A stretch of DNA of 64,000 bases from Exiguobacterium flavidum (GCF_003344535.1 NZ_QPKS01000002.1:1-64000), one strand, 5' to 3'; shown: positions 34,602 through 42,850, counted from the first letter of the stretch. A program made the numbers and translations. The notes: generated by a model from the letters alone, not told the origin.

Positions 34602-36245
34602 ATGAAGACAGTTCAACGTATGACTGCTGCACTATTGCTCGGTTGCATGTGCGTCAGTCCGCTTCAGACGGAAGCGGCGTTTTCCCCATTTACGGGAAAG
34701 GCGACCGATTCGCTTAACGTCCGCGCGACGCCGGAAATCAAATCGGGGAACATCGTCTCTCATTTGAATGAAGGAAGTCAGGTGAAACTGACGGGGGAGA
34801 AGAACGCGTTCTACAGCTTCACCTCCGGAAAGAAGACCGTCTGGGTGGCGAAGGCCTACATACAGAAGGTGGCGAAGTCACAGCCGAAGCCGAAGCCTGA
34901 TGCGAAACCGCTCGAGAAGGTCTCGGTCACACCGCTCAAATCCTATACCGCGACGGTGAACGTCACGGGGACGGACCTGAACGTCCGGAGAACACCGACG
35001 ATCTCCATCCCGTCGGCCGCGAACGTCGTTGCGAAGTTGAAGCATGGGACGAAGGTCGTCGTCACGGGCAAGGCGAAGGGCGACGGGATGGACTGGTTCC
35101 GGATCGAGGCGGGTACGACGAAGGGATATGTCGCAGCGAGTTACCTTCGGAAGGTGACGACTTCAAAACCGGTGCCGAAACCTGGCGCGAAACCGGAAGA
35201 GACGGTCGCTGTCACACCGCTCAAGTCGTATGACGCGACTGTGAACGTCACAGGGACGGACCTGAACGTCCGGCGAGCACCGAAGTTCCCGACTCCGATG
35301 AGCGCGAACATCGTCGCGAAGCTGAAGCACGGGACGAAGGTCGTCGTCACGGGCAAGGCGAAGGGCGAGGGGATGGACTGGTTCCGGATCGAGGCGGGTG
35401 CGACGAAAGGATACGTCGCGGCCAGCTATATCAAGAAGGCCAAGGCAACCGGCACGATCGACTGGACTGGGACGACGCTCTATTCCCGACTCAAAGGAGA
35501 CACTCTGACCGTTCATGCGGCACCGAGCTATTCGAGTCCGAGCGTGGCCGAGGTGCCATACGGCGGGACGATGAAGCGCCTCAGCCCGCTTCCGATCGGA
35601 AGATACTTCTCGAAGGCTGCGAATAATTACTGGTATCAGGTCGAGGTGGACGGTGTCATCGGATACGTCAGCCTGCCGTACGTGTCGATCACGAAACCGC
35701 TCGACAAGCGCCTCGTCGTCCTTGACGCGGGGCACGGCGGAAGCGATAACGGGTCGAGCGGCAGCGGTCTCGGTGAGAAGCGGGTGACCTTCGAGGTGAC
35801 GCGCCGCGTCGCTGAGATCCTCTACGGACAGGTCGATGTCCAGTTGACGCGTTTCGCTGACATACGGATGGGGGCGAGTCAGGTCGAGGACCTGCGGACG
35901 CGTCTCGAGATGACGAACGCCGTCGCGGCGGAGACGTTCGTCAGCATCCATGCGAATGCGCATACGAGCGTGACGGCTGCCGGGATCGAGACGTTCTACT
36001 CGAGCAACGGCAAGTCCTATATGCTTGGAAAAAGCATCCATGACCGGATGATCGCAGCTTTCCCGGCGGCAAAGGACAGGGGCGTCAAGACGGAGGCGTT
36101 CTACGTCATCCATGCGACGCCGCGCCCGTCTGTATTGATCGAGCTCGGGTTCCTGACGAATCCGACGGACAGCGCGCGCTTCTACTCGGAGACTGAGCTG
36201 AACAAATACGCCCGGGCGATCGCCGACGGGATTCTTGCACAGTGA
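34602..36245 (+). CDS. SH3b-type N-acetylmuramoyl-L-alanine amidase (secreted)
   Basis: A 547-residue wall hydrolase. Signal peptide 1-26 (cleavage near QTEAA), SH3b domain 1 (about 35-90), Lys/Pro linker, SH3b domains 2 and 3 (about 109-190 and 204-285) in a 285-bp tandem repeat, a fourth, diverged SH3b (about 290-365), then Amidase_3 (about 370-547). Zinc ligands are the His in VVLDAGHGG, a Glu in RVTFEV and the His in VSIHANA; the catalytic Glu is in VLIELGFLTN. It cuts the MurNAc-L-Ala bond during wall turnover or cell separation. GGGAGGGAAGAGG precedes the ATG. Next to secA2, so possible client. Confidence 0.92.
   Translation: MKTVQRMTAALLLGCMCVSPLQTEAAFSPFTGKATDSLNVRATPEIKSGNIVSHLNEGSQVKLTGEKNAFYSFTSGKKTVWVAKAYIQKVAKSQPKPKPDAKPLEKVSVTPLKSYTATVNVTGTDLNVRRTPTISIPSAANVVAKLKHGTKVVVTGKAKGDGMDWFRIEAGTTKGYVAASYLRKVTTSKPVPKPGAKPEETVAVTPLKSYDATVNVTGTDLNVRRAPKFPTPMSANIVAKLKHGTKVVVTGKAKGEGMDWFRIEAGATKGYVAASYIKKAKATGTIDWTGTTLYSRLKGDTLTVHAAPSYSSPSVAEVPYGGTMKRLSPLPIGRYFSKAANNYWYQVEVDGVIGYVSLPYVSITKPLDKRLVVLDAGHGGSDNGSSGSGLGEKRVTFEVTRRVAEILYGQVDVQLTRFADIRMGASQVEDLRTRLEMTNAVAAETFVSIHANAHTSVTAAGIETFYSSNGKSYMLGKSIHDRMIAAFPAAKDRGVKTEAFYVIHATPRPSVLIELGFLTNPTDSARFYSETELNKYARAIADGILAQ
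34926..35430 (+). repeat. Tandem coding repeat, 285-bp period, within the SH3b-amidase
   Basis: Residues from VTPLKSYTATVNVTGTDLNVRR recur from residue 204 as VTPLKSYDATVNVTGTDLNVRR; DNA stretches such as the one encoding GTKVVVTGKAKG are identical in both copies. This suggests recent duplication or gene conversion of SH3b modules. Confidence 0.85.
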
Positions 36246-36274
36246 TTCCGAGTTCTTTCGGCAGAAGATGAGCC

Positions 36275-36311
36275 AGTCCGTGTCCCGCAACTGCGGGATG
36301 CGGACTTTTTT
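36275..36311 (+). terminator. Intrinsic terminator after the SH3b-amidase gene
   Basis: A 14-bp stem with two G-T pairs (36275-36288 with 36293-36306), then six T. Confidence 0.88.
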
Positions 36312-36343
36312 GGTGTGGAAAGGAGAAGATATCATGAGAACGC

Positions 36344-36372
36344 TTGCAAAAATATCGGAGCACAGGTAAAAT
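36344..36372 (+). promoter_or_regulatory. Sigma-A promoter of the beta-phosphoglucomutase gene
   Basis: TTGCAA (36344-36349), 17-bp spacer, TAAAAT (36367-36372). Confidence 0.75.
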
Positions 36373-36388
36373 AATCAGTGGAGCAAGT

Positions 36389-36400
36389 GCAATCGTTTGC
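36389..36400 (+). promoter_or_regulatory. LacI/MalR-type operator downstream of the promoter
   Basis: GCAATCGTTTGC, a near-perfect palindrome with the central CG of LacI-family sites, flanked by T and GCA. It lies just past the expected transcription start, a roadblock position. It matches MalR-type GCAAACGTTTGC sites better than the catabolite-control cre consensus. Confidence 0.6.
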
Positions 36401-36464
36401 GCAAATGAAACGGCAATGTGCTTGCTACCCATGCACCACGATGTGAAGGAAGGATGGATGACGA

Positions 36465-37142
36465 ATGGCACCGACGATCGAAGCGGTCATTTTTGACTTG
36501 GACGGCGTAATCACCGATACGGCAGAATATCATTTTCTGGCGTGGAAACAACTTGGCGAGGAGCTTGAGATCCCGTTCGACCGGGAGTTCAACGAAACGC
36601 TCAAAGGCGTAAGCCGGATGGACTCGCTCGACCGCATCCTCGCACTCGGCGGGAAACAGGACGCTTTTTCCCCTGAAGAGAAGGAAGCGCTCGCGGCGAA
36701 GAAGAACGAGCATTACGTCGAGTTGATCCATCACATCTCAGCGAAGGACCTGTTGCCGGGAATCACCGATTTCCTCGACGAGATCCGCGCTGCCGGTCTG
36801 AAAATCGGGATGGCGTCTGCCTCGAAAAATGCGTTCACGGTCGTCGAGGCACTGGGAGTTCGTCATTACTTTGATCACATCGTGGACGCGGCGACAGTCG
36901 CCCAGTCAAAACCACACCCTGAAGTGTTTTTGCGGGCAGCTGAAGCGTTGCATGCGGAACCTGCGCACTGCATCGGCGTCGAAGACGCAGCCGCCGGAGT
37001 CACAGCCATCAAGGCTGCCGGTATGTATGCTGTCGGCGTAGGACCAGCCGAGACGCTAGCGGAGTCCGACTACCGGGTCGACTCGACGGATCAACTCTCC
37101 CTGACGAAGATCCTCGCGCGCGTCTCAGCGAGCGAAGCGTAA
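36465..37142 (+). CDS. pgmB: Beta-phosphoglucomutase
   Basis: A HAD-superfamily enzyme converting beta-glucose 1-phosphate to glucose 6-phosphate, usually paired with maltose or trehalose phosphorylase. Of its 225 residues, FDLDGVITDTAEYHFLAWKQLGEEL holds the nucleophile Asp11 and acid/base Asp13; LKGVSRMDSL is the cap signature of beta-PGM; MASASKNA and GVEDAAAGVTAIKAAGM are HAD motifs II and IV. GGAAGG lies upstream of the ATG. Monocistronic, with its own promoter and LacI-type operator; the cognate phosphorylase and regulator are not in the window. Confidence 0.92.
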   Translation: MAPTIEAVIFDLDGVITDTAEYHFLAWKQLGEELEIPFDREFNETLKGVSRMDSLDRILALGGKQDAFSPEEKEALAAKKNEHYVELIHHISAKDLLPGITDFLDEIRAAGLKIGMASASKNAFTVVEALGVRHYFDHIVDAATVAQSKPHPEVFLRAAEALHAEPAHCIGVEDAAAGVTAIKAAGMYAVGVGPAETLAESDYRVDSTDQLSLTKILARVSASEA

Positions 37143-37191
37143 ACCTTTCCCTGAAGGTGTACGCCGAACTGAATCATTTTCCATGTGCTTG

Positions 37192-37221
37192 AGAGGACCT
37201 CGGTCCTCTCCTTTTTTTTAT
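37192..37221 (+). terminator. Intrinsic terminator after pgmB
   Basis: GAGAGGAC (37192-37199), CTCG, GTCCTCTC (37204-37211), then eight T. Confidence 0.93.
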
Positions 37222-37226
37222 GGTTG

Positions 37227-37904
37227 TTACTTCAGCGCCTCTTCCTGATCCGTTCGAGCTGGACTTTCGACTACGCGCACGGAGCGATCTACAGTGTCGA
37301 TGATGCGGGTGCGCGTGTCGTTTTTCGAGAGTAGAATCTCGTCACCGTTCTCGTCGAAGCAATACGCGATCGGAATCGAGAAGCCGCAATTCCTGTATGA
37401 GCCGTCCGCGTGACTCGTCCCAAGTATCCATGAGTTCTGCTTGACGGCAATCTGTTTCGCTTCGTTCGTCCAGTCCTCGTACTGCTCCTCACTGAACATG
37501 CCGACGCCGATCGGGTTGAAGATGAAATTGGTCGACTCAAGGAGAGGCAAATCATCTAATCCGAGGAAAATCTCTCTGCAAAGAAGATAACCATACGTCC
37601 CGCCTTCATACTCGACCGTCGATGGGGAGTACAGGTTCACTGATTCAGGGGTTTTGGGTCTAGTGAGAAGGACATTGCCGTCTCGGCCGATGATCATCGC
37701 CTGGTCTGATCCTGCCGCGTTCTTGCTGCCGAGCACTATTTCCGTCCCGTGTGCCCGGGCAAGTTCTTGCAGGACTTCCACATCCGTCTCTGAGCAGTAA
37801 CCTTCAGGATATAACACTAAGTCGATCCCTTCGATGCGCCGCAGTTCGTCTATCAGCTGTGCGCACGCTTTTTCACGTATAGGTTGGCCAATCAGGATCT
37901 TCAT
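37227..37904 (-). CDS. Nitrilase-superfamily carbon-nitrogen hydrolase
   Basis: A 225-residue cytoplasmic amidase-like protein. The Glu-Lys-Cys triad can be read as Glu34 (LVLYPEGY), Lys84 (LLTRPKTPES) and Cys109 (GYLLCREIF). It is shorter than typical family members (260-300) but has no visible frameshift. Substrate unknown. GGGAGGAA precedes the ATG. No operon partners; converges with pgmB. Confidence 0.72.
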   Translation of the reverse strand: MKILIGQPIREKACAQLIDELRRIEGIDLVLYPEGYCSETDVEVLQELARAHGTEIVLGSKNAAGSDQAMIIGRDGNVLLTRPKTPESVNLYSPSTVEYEGGTYGYLLCREIFLGLDDLPLLESTNFIFNPIGVGMFSEEQYEDWTNEAKQIAVKQNSWILGTSHADGSYRNCGFSIPIAYCFDENGDEILLSKNDTRTRIIDTVDRSVRVVESPARTDQEEALK

Positions 37905-38046
37905 TTCAAAATATTCCTCCCGTCCATGATGTAAAACAGAGACTCATTGTAACATGATTAATTTGAATTTTCCGTCATTTGCAACAAGGACTTTAGTTCG
38001 CAAAATTTCTGTCAGGCAGGAATCGCCGTGATCGGCCGTGTATGCG

Positions 38047-38083
38047 AAAAAAGCTCGAATCCGTTTTTGGATTCGAGCTTTTC
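38047..38083 (-). terminator. Intrinsic terminator of the second SH3b-amidase gene
   Basis: AAAAGCTCGAATCC (38049-38062) with GGATTCGAGCTTTT (38069-38082); T run on the minus strand. Confidence 0.93.
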
Positions 38084-38094
38084 ATATCGCCTGA

Positions 38095-39852
38095 TCAGAG
38101 CGATGCAAGGATACCTTCTGCGATCGCATCTGCATAACGGTCTTGATAGTAAGGACTGACGAGCTTCGCGCGGTCGCTCGCATTCGAGAGGAAGCCGAGC
38201 TCAGCGAGGACGGCCGGGGCGTTCGTGTTGCGGAGCACCGACAGATTGCCTTGCTTGACGCCGCGGTCGACCATACCCGCGTACGAGACGAAGCGCTTCT
38301 GGATCTCTTTCGCGAGGGCGATGTCCTTCGTACCGGAATAGTAGAAGTTCTCTGCACCGATCGCCGCAGTCGCTTCCGCAGCGTTGACATGGATGCTGAC
38401 GAACAGGTTCGTCGCATGTGCGTTCGACATGACGCTCCGGTCAGTCAGCGACGGATAATAGTCGTTCGTATAGCGTGTGAATGTCAGGTCGACCTTGCCT
38501 TTGAGGCGGTCAGCGACCTTCTTCGCGACAGAGAGGACGATGTCTCGTTCGTGGATGCCGTTGCGCGTCGCGCCGACATCATGGCCGCCGTGACCCGGGT
38601 CGATGACGATGAGCGGGCGGTATGAGGCGGAAGGCTGCCAGAGCGACAGGTACGTCGCGCTGACGTAACCACGGTCGCCGCCAGACGTCTCGACCTGAAC
38701 GAAGTCTTTCGTCTTATGTGTGTAGTTGTTGAGGACGCGAACCTTCTCGCCGCGGGCGAGTCGTGTGATCAGCGAACCGCTCGTGCTCGCCGTCGCGCGC
38801 AGCGCAAGCGAATCGCCGATCGGAACGAGTACGTACATCGTTCCCCCCGTGTAGTCGGCACCGGATCCCGTGACGACGTTCGTCACAGGCGGGACGCTGA
38901 CCGTCGTCGCCTTCTTCAGGTAGCCACCGGCGACGTAACCCGTCTTGCCGGAATACGTCACTTTGTACCACGAGCCGATCCGGTAGCTTGACGTGACCGT
39001 CTTGCCTTTAGGAATGGTGACGAGAAGCTTGCCTGACGTGCTTGCTGAAGAACGGACGTTCAGATTATCTGTCGTGACGTACTTCGTCGAAGTGAACGAT
39101 GTGCCGGTGACTGTCGGTGCTTTCTTCAGATAGCTGCCGGCGACGTAACCCGTCTTGCCGCCGTATGTCGTCTTATACCAGTTACCGATCCGGTAGCCCG
39201 ATGTGATCGTCTTGCCCTTAGGAATCGTCAAGTACAGCTTGCCTGAAGAGCTTGCCGTCGAGCGAAGATTCAGATTATCCGTCGTGACGTACTTCGTCGA
39301 AGTGAATGATGTGCCGGTCGCCGTTTTGACCGTTGTGATTTCCTTGATGTAGCTGCCGGCGACGTAACCCGTCTTGCCGGCATATGTCGTTTTATACCAG
39401 TTGCCGACACGGTAGCCTGACGTGATCGTCTTGCCTTTCGGGATGGTGACGAGGAGTTTCGCTGTGGCACTCCCTGAGACGCGGACGTTCAGGTTTTGAG
39501 TCGTGACGTAGGTTTTTGATGCGAACGACACGCCGGCTGACGCCTTCGTCACTGTGCTGACCTTCGTCAGATAACTTCCGCTGACATAGCCCGTCTTTCC
39601 TGAATAGGAGACTTTGTACCAGTTGCCGATGCGGTAGCTCGATGAGAGGATCTTGCCCTTAGGGATCGTCAGCAGGCGGGCTGAACTCGCCGTTGCACTC
39701 TTGCGCAGGTTCAGGTTGTCGGTCGTCTTATAGGAAGCCTTGGAGAAGGACGTTCCAGTCGCGGCTGCGGCGGACCCTTGGCCGATCGACCATGTCCCGA
39801 TAAGTAAGAGGAAAACTATTGCAAGAGAGCATAATTTAGTCAGTTTGTTCAT
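38095..39852 (-). CDS. Multi-SH3b N-acetylmuramoyl-L-alanine amidase (secreted)
   Basis: 585 residues: signal peptide (1-31, ending GSAAAA), four close SH3b repeats beginning TTDNLNLR, TTQNLNVR, TTDNLNLR and TTDNLNVR (period about 67-75 residues), a fifth, diverged SH3b near VPIGDSLALRATAS, then an Amidase_3 domain. Zinc and catalytic residues: VIDPGHGGHD (His), GIHERDIVLSV (Glu), FVSIHVNA (His) and VLAELGFLSN (Glu). A peptidoglycan hydrolase that should act on the cell surface. The start ATG has AAAGGAG at a somewhat long 12 bp. The upstream promoter lies in an AT-rich spacer shared with the Rok-like gene. Confidence 0.93.
   Translation of the reverse strand: MNKLTKLCSLAIVFLLLIGTWSIGQGSAAAATGTSFSKASYKTTDNLNLRKSATASSARLLTIPKGKILSSSYRIGNWYKVSYSGKTGYVSGSYLTKVSTVTKASAGVSFASKTYVTTQNLNVRVSGSATAKLLVTIPKGKTITSGYRVGNWYKTTYAGKTGYVAGSYIKEITTVKTATGTSFTSTKYVTTDNLNLRSTASSSGKLYLTIPKGKTITSGYRIGNWYKTTYGGKTGYVAGSYLKKAPTVTGTSFTSTKYVTTDNLNVRSSASTSGKLLVTIPKGKTVTSSYRIGSWYKVTYSGKTGYVAGGYLKKATTVSVPPVTNVVTGSGADYTGGTMYVLVPIGDSLALRATASTSGSLITRLARGEKVRVLNNYTHKTKDFVQVETSGGDRGYVSATYLSLWQPSASYRPLIVIDPGHGGHDVGATRNGIHERDIVLSVAKKVADRLKGKVDLTFTRYTNDYYPSLTDRSVMSNAHATNLFVSIHVNAAEATAAIGAENFYYSGTKDIALAKEIQKRFVSYAGMVDRGVKQGNLSVLRNTNAPAVLAELGFLSNASDRAKLVSPYYQDRYADAIAEGILASL
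38905..39765 (-). repeat. Four tandem SH3b coding repeats
   Basis: The modules share KYVTTDNLNLRS-type openings, TIPKGKTITSGYRIGNWYKTTY cores and GKTGYVAGSYLKK ends, with near-identical DNA between modules. A likely hot spot for slippage or recombination. Confidence 0.85.
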
Positions 39853-40149
39853 TTATTTGCCAATCTCCTTTTGAGTGGATTCATGGGTGCGATAGGATAT
39901 GTCGTCAAATATGAAATACTTCTGGAATAATTTAATGAATAATTTCTATATTGAATTTCTCTCCTTTCTGTTAAGATGAAATGTAGTGAGTTCTTGCGTA
40001 TTTTGACATTTTTAAATATGACAAAATAATTAAATTTATAAGAAAATTATATATTACGTTGTAAAATAATATGCGAGACAATTTCAAAAATAATACATTT
40101 GAAACATTTTTGAAATACAAATGAGAAAATTAGGAAAGTAGGGTAATGA
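39853..40149. other. AT-rich divergent spacer with promoters
   Basis: This 297-bp gap has no gene. It is strikingly AT-rich against its GC-rich surroundings, with long A and T runs. Minus strand: TTAACA-N18-TATAGA (39945-39974), probable promoter of the amidase gene. Plus strand: perfect TTGACA at 40003-40008 with weak -10 candidates about 17-18 bp on. AT-rich, curved DNA of this kind is the typical binding substrate of Rok/H-NS-like proteins. Confidence 0.6.
39945..39974 (-). promoter_or_regulatory. Probable sigma-A promoter of the multi-SH3b amidase gene
   Basis: On the minus strand TTAACA, 18 bp, TATAGA; 93 bp upstream of the start codon. Confidence 0.5.
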
Positions 40150-40554
40150 ATGGGAACGAGTGAACATATTTATCGAGAGCTGATGGAGATCGAAGAGGAG
40201 TACCGGCGTCTGCAACGGCGGGCAGAATACTTGATCGGGGAACTCAGCCGTCAAACGACATCAGATACGCACGGTGAGATCGCCGTCGCGCAAGAGCGTC
40301 CGCTCAAGCAACGCCGCGTCAATCAGCGATACCCGCTCGAAGTCTATGTCCATCAGATCAGCGACCTGATGCGTGAGCGTGAATCGATGTCGGCGCGTGA
40401 CATCCAGATGGAGCTCGAGCTCCGCTACCGTCACCAAATCAGCAACATCTACCAGTTGATGGCAAAGGTCGAAGCGGCCAATCCGGCGATCAAGAAAGTC
40501 GGTCGCGGCATCTATACATATGATCCAAGCGCAGAAGTCCCGATCTTCATGTGA
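40150..40554 (+). CDS. Rok-like nucleoid-associated / DNA-binding protein
   Basis: 134 residues. N-terminal coiled coil (IYRELMEIEEEYRRLQRRAEYLIGEL), a basic linker with KQRRVNQRYP, then a winged-helix-like domain (YVHQISDLMRERESMSARDIQMELELRYRHQISNIYQLMAKVEAANPAIKKVGRGIYTYDPS). This mirrors B. subtilis Rok (coiled coil, basic linker, C-terminal winged helix ending in a KxYRGxYxL-type strand), a repressor of AT-rich DNA, competence and surface genes. The similarity is by layout and short motifs, not by alignment. The strongly AT-rich spacer just upstream fits autoregulation. GTAGGG precedes the ATG. A terminator follows. Confidence 0.5.
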   Translation: MGTSEHIYRELMEIEEEYRRLQRRAEYLIGELSRQTTSDTHGEIAVAQERPLKQRRVNQRYPLEVYVHQISDLMRERESMSARDIQMELELRYRHQISNIYQLMAKVEAANPAIKKVGRGIYTYDPSAEVPIFM

Positions 40555-40578
40555 GCCGCTCGTCGGCTCTTTTTTTGT
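40553..40578 (+). terminator. Intrinsic terminator after the Rok-like gene
   Basis: GAGCCG, CTCGT, CGGCTC, then seven T, overlapping the TGA stop. Confidence 0.9.
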
Positions 40579-40611
40579 ATGTTATAATTCGCGCAGGAGA
40601 GTGAAAAAAAT

Positions 40612-41655
40612 ATGTTATGGACTGCATCCGTCGTCTGCTTTATCGCGGCCCTGCTCGTCACGCCTGTCGTCAAACGCTTCGCCGTTGCAGTAGGTGCCGT
40701 CGACAGTCCGGACGCCCGAAAAGTACACGTACGCATCATGCCGCGCCTTGGCGGCCTCGCGATATATATCGCCTTTTTAATCGGATACTTCATGCTGCAG
40801 CCGTCGAGTCCGTATGCGACGCATATCCTCGTCGGAGGATTCGTCATCATCCTGACAGGAGCGCTCGACGACCGTCTGCAGCTCAACGCGCGGCTCAAGC
40901 TGATGGGTCAGATCATGGCAGCGGTCGTCGTCCTGAACGGCGGCATCCGGATCGAGTTCATCAACCTGCCGTTCGATCAGCAACTCTATCTCGGTTGGTG
41001 GAGCGTGCCGATCACCTTCCTTTGGATCGTCGGCATCACGAACGCCGTCAACCTGATCGACGGCCTCGACGGTCTTGCGGCCGGTGTCTCGAGCATCGTC
41101 CTGCTGACGATCATCAGCCTCGCCGTCATCCAGGGGAACGTCTACGTGACGATCGTCGCCATCCTGCTCCTCATGAGCACGCTCGGCTTCCTCGTCCACA
41201 ACTTCTACCCGGCGAAGATCTTCATGGGGGACACGGGTGCCTTGTTCCTCGGTTACATGCTCGGCGTGCTGTCGCTGCTCGGCTTCAAGAACGTGACATT
41301 GTTCTCGCTCGCCGTGCCGGTCATCCTGCTCGGCATCCCGATCTCGGACACGCTGTTCGCGATCATCCGGCGCCTGTTGTCCGGACAGCCGCCCTTCGCA
41401 CCGGACAAGGCACACTTGCATCACCGGTTGCTTGACCTCGGCTTCACGATGCGCCAAGCGGTGCTCGTCATCTACGGATTGTGCGCCGTGTTCGGCATGA
41501 CGGCGATCCTGTTCTCCCAGACGAACTCGCTCGGCGCGGTCATCTCGCTGATTCTGCTGCTGCTCGTCCTCGAGGTGCTCGTCGAATCGCTCGGCCTGCT
41601 CGGAGAGCGTTACCGGCCGCTGCTCAACCTGTTCTCGAGATTCAACACGAAATGA
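40612..41655 (+). CDS. tagO: Undecaprenyl-phosphate GlcNAc-1-phosphate transferase (TagO/WecA type)
   Basis: Integral membrane enzyme of 347 residues that starts wall teichoic acid (and other polymer) synthesis on the lipid carrier. Motifs: GALDDRLQLNARLKLMGQ (DD metal site), NAVNLIDGLDGLAAG, FMGDTGALFLGYMLG and DKAHLHHRLLDLG, all typical of the PNPT family; about ten transmembrane helices. AGGAGAGTGA precedes the ATG. Fits with the LCP ligase 3 kb downstream that attaches such polymers to peptidoglycan. Confidence 0.93.
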   Translation: MLWTASVVCFIAALLVTPVVKRFAVAVGAVDSPDARKVHVRIMPRLGGLAIYIAFLIGYFMLQPSSPYATHILVGGFVIILTGALDDRLQLNARLKLMGQIMAAVVVLNGGIRIEFINLPFDQQLYLGWWSVPITFLWIVGITNAVNLIDGLDGLAAGVSSIVLLTIISLAVIQGNVYVTIVAILLLMSTLGFLVHNFYPAKIFMGDTGALFLGYMLGVLSLLGFKNVTLFSLAVPVILLGIPISDTLFAIIRRLLSGQPPFAPDKAHLHHRLLDLGFTMRQAVLVIYGLCAVFGMTAILFSQTNSLGAVISLILLLLVLEVLVESLGLLGERYRPLLNLFSRFNTK

Positions 41656-41661
41656 ACGAAC

Positions 41662-41691
41662 GGCCGCCTTGCTCGATGAAGGCGGCCGCTT
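41662..41691 (+). terminator. GC-rich hairpin after tagO
   Basis: CGGCCGCCTT pairs with AAGGCGGCCG around eight bases. No T run follows, so it may be an attenuator, an mRNA-stabilising stem or a degraded terminator. Confidence 0.5.
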
Positions 41692-41710
41692 GAATATAGG
41701 GAGGAACATC

Positions 41711-42850
41711 ATGGAAGCGACTGCTCTGAACAAACGCATCGCCTATCTCGACGTCTTGAGAGGGTTCGCGCTCTGCGGCATCCTGCTCGTCAACATGCCG
41801 ACCTTCATCGGCGAACACCGGGTGCTCGACATGCCGGAGCCCGACCGATACATCCGGCTCGTGTTCGACCTGTTCATCCAGACGAAGTTCTATACGCTCT
41901 TCAGCGTCCTGTTCGGAGCCGGTTTCTATCTGTTCACGGCGCGATTGAAGGAGCGGGGCGACTCGCTCGTCATATTCGCGCGGCGCCTGCTCGTCCTGCT
42001 ATTGTTCGGTCTGCTGCACCTCGCCTTCTTTTGGCGGGGCGACATCCTGCACACGTACGCGTTGACCGGCTTCCTCCTGCTTCTGTTCGTCAGGGCGGGA
42101 CCGAAGAGTCTCATCTTCTGGGCCATCGTCTCGCAACTCTACATCGCCTTGCTCCAGCTGTCGCTCTTGATGATGGCGCTCTCTGAAGGAGATTCCTCGA
42201 TCGTCTCGGCCGATTCCGAGCTCGCCCGCCTGAACCAGGAGCGCGACCTGTTCGGACTCCTGCTGCACCATATCCAGGTCGAGTTGCCGGAGGCGCTGTC
42301 CGGAACGGCGATCATCTGGCCGGAGATGCTGTCGCTCTTTTTGGTCGGTGCCTATCTGATGCGTCGTTTCTATCTCAAGCCGCCGAGCACGCGCTTCCTC
42401 TGGGTGACGTTCTCTGCCAGCCTCGCGCTGTCGCTTCCCTCGCTCGCCGTCATCGTGATGCGTCATCAGGATGTCGCGACGGCTGACGGGTACATCAACT
42501 ACGTCTTCGTCTGGCTGTCAGGCCGGACGCTCGCCGTCACGTACGCCGCGATGATCGCGATTCTGCTGCGCAGCGGCTTGAGGCTCGGTGCGTTCGCGAG
42601 CCTCGGCCGGATGGCGCTGACGAACTATCTCGCGCAGACGGTCGTCTTTACGAGCTTTGTTTTCGCGAGCGGGAAGTTCAATGAGATTCCGCTCTGGTTC
42701 GGTCTCCTCATGTGTCTCATCTTCCTGCCGATCCAGGCCGCCTTCTCGCGCTGGTACCTCGCGCGACATGCGCAAGGGCCGTTTGAAGCGGTGTGGCGCC
42801 GTTTGACTTACGGCTCACAGCGGGAAGTGGAGAAGAGGAAAGCGAACTAA
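41711..42850 (+). CDS. DUF418 / YeiB-type membrane protein
   Basis: 379 residues, about nine transmembrane segments. RIAYLDVLRGFALCGILLVNMPTF is the DUF1624/DUF418 family opening; the C-terminal GRMALTNYLAQTVVFTSFVFASG block and PIQAAFSRWYLARHAQGPFEAVWRRLTYG are DUF418 hallmarks. Function unknown in the family; YeiB/YxaH homologues are putative envelope proteins. Start from AGGGAGGA 6 bp before ATG 41711. It precedes the chromate transporter gene by 18 bp, probably one transcript. Confidence 0.88.
   Translation: MEATALNKRIAYLDVLRGFALCGILLVNMPTFIGEHRVLDMPEPDRYIRLVFDLFIQTKFYTLFSVLFGAGFYLFTARLKERGDSLVIFARRLLVLLLFGLLHLAFFWRGDILHTYALTGFLLLLFVRAGPKSLIFWAIVSQLYIALLQLSLLMMALSEGDSSIVSADSELARLNQERDLFGLLLHHIQVELPEALSGTAIIWPEMLSLFLVGAYLMRRFYLKPPSTRFLWVTFSASLALSLPSLAVIVMRHQDVATADGYINYVFVWLSGRTLAVTYAAMIAILLRSGLRLGAFASLGRMALTNYLAQTVVFTSFVFASGKFNEIPLWFGLLMCLIFLPIQAAFSRWYLARHAQGPFEAVWRRLTYGSQREVEKRKAN

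Noticed and set aside
36334-36369. 11-codon ORF with AAAGGAG site before pgmB
   Set aside because: The reading frame overlaps the -35 and spacer of the pgmB promoter, so it would not be on the pgmB transcript; probably chance.
31185-39852. SLH domains in the SecA2-adjacent amidases
   Set aside because: Only SH3b and Amidase_3 features are visible; no SLH-type repeats were found.
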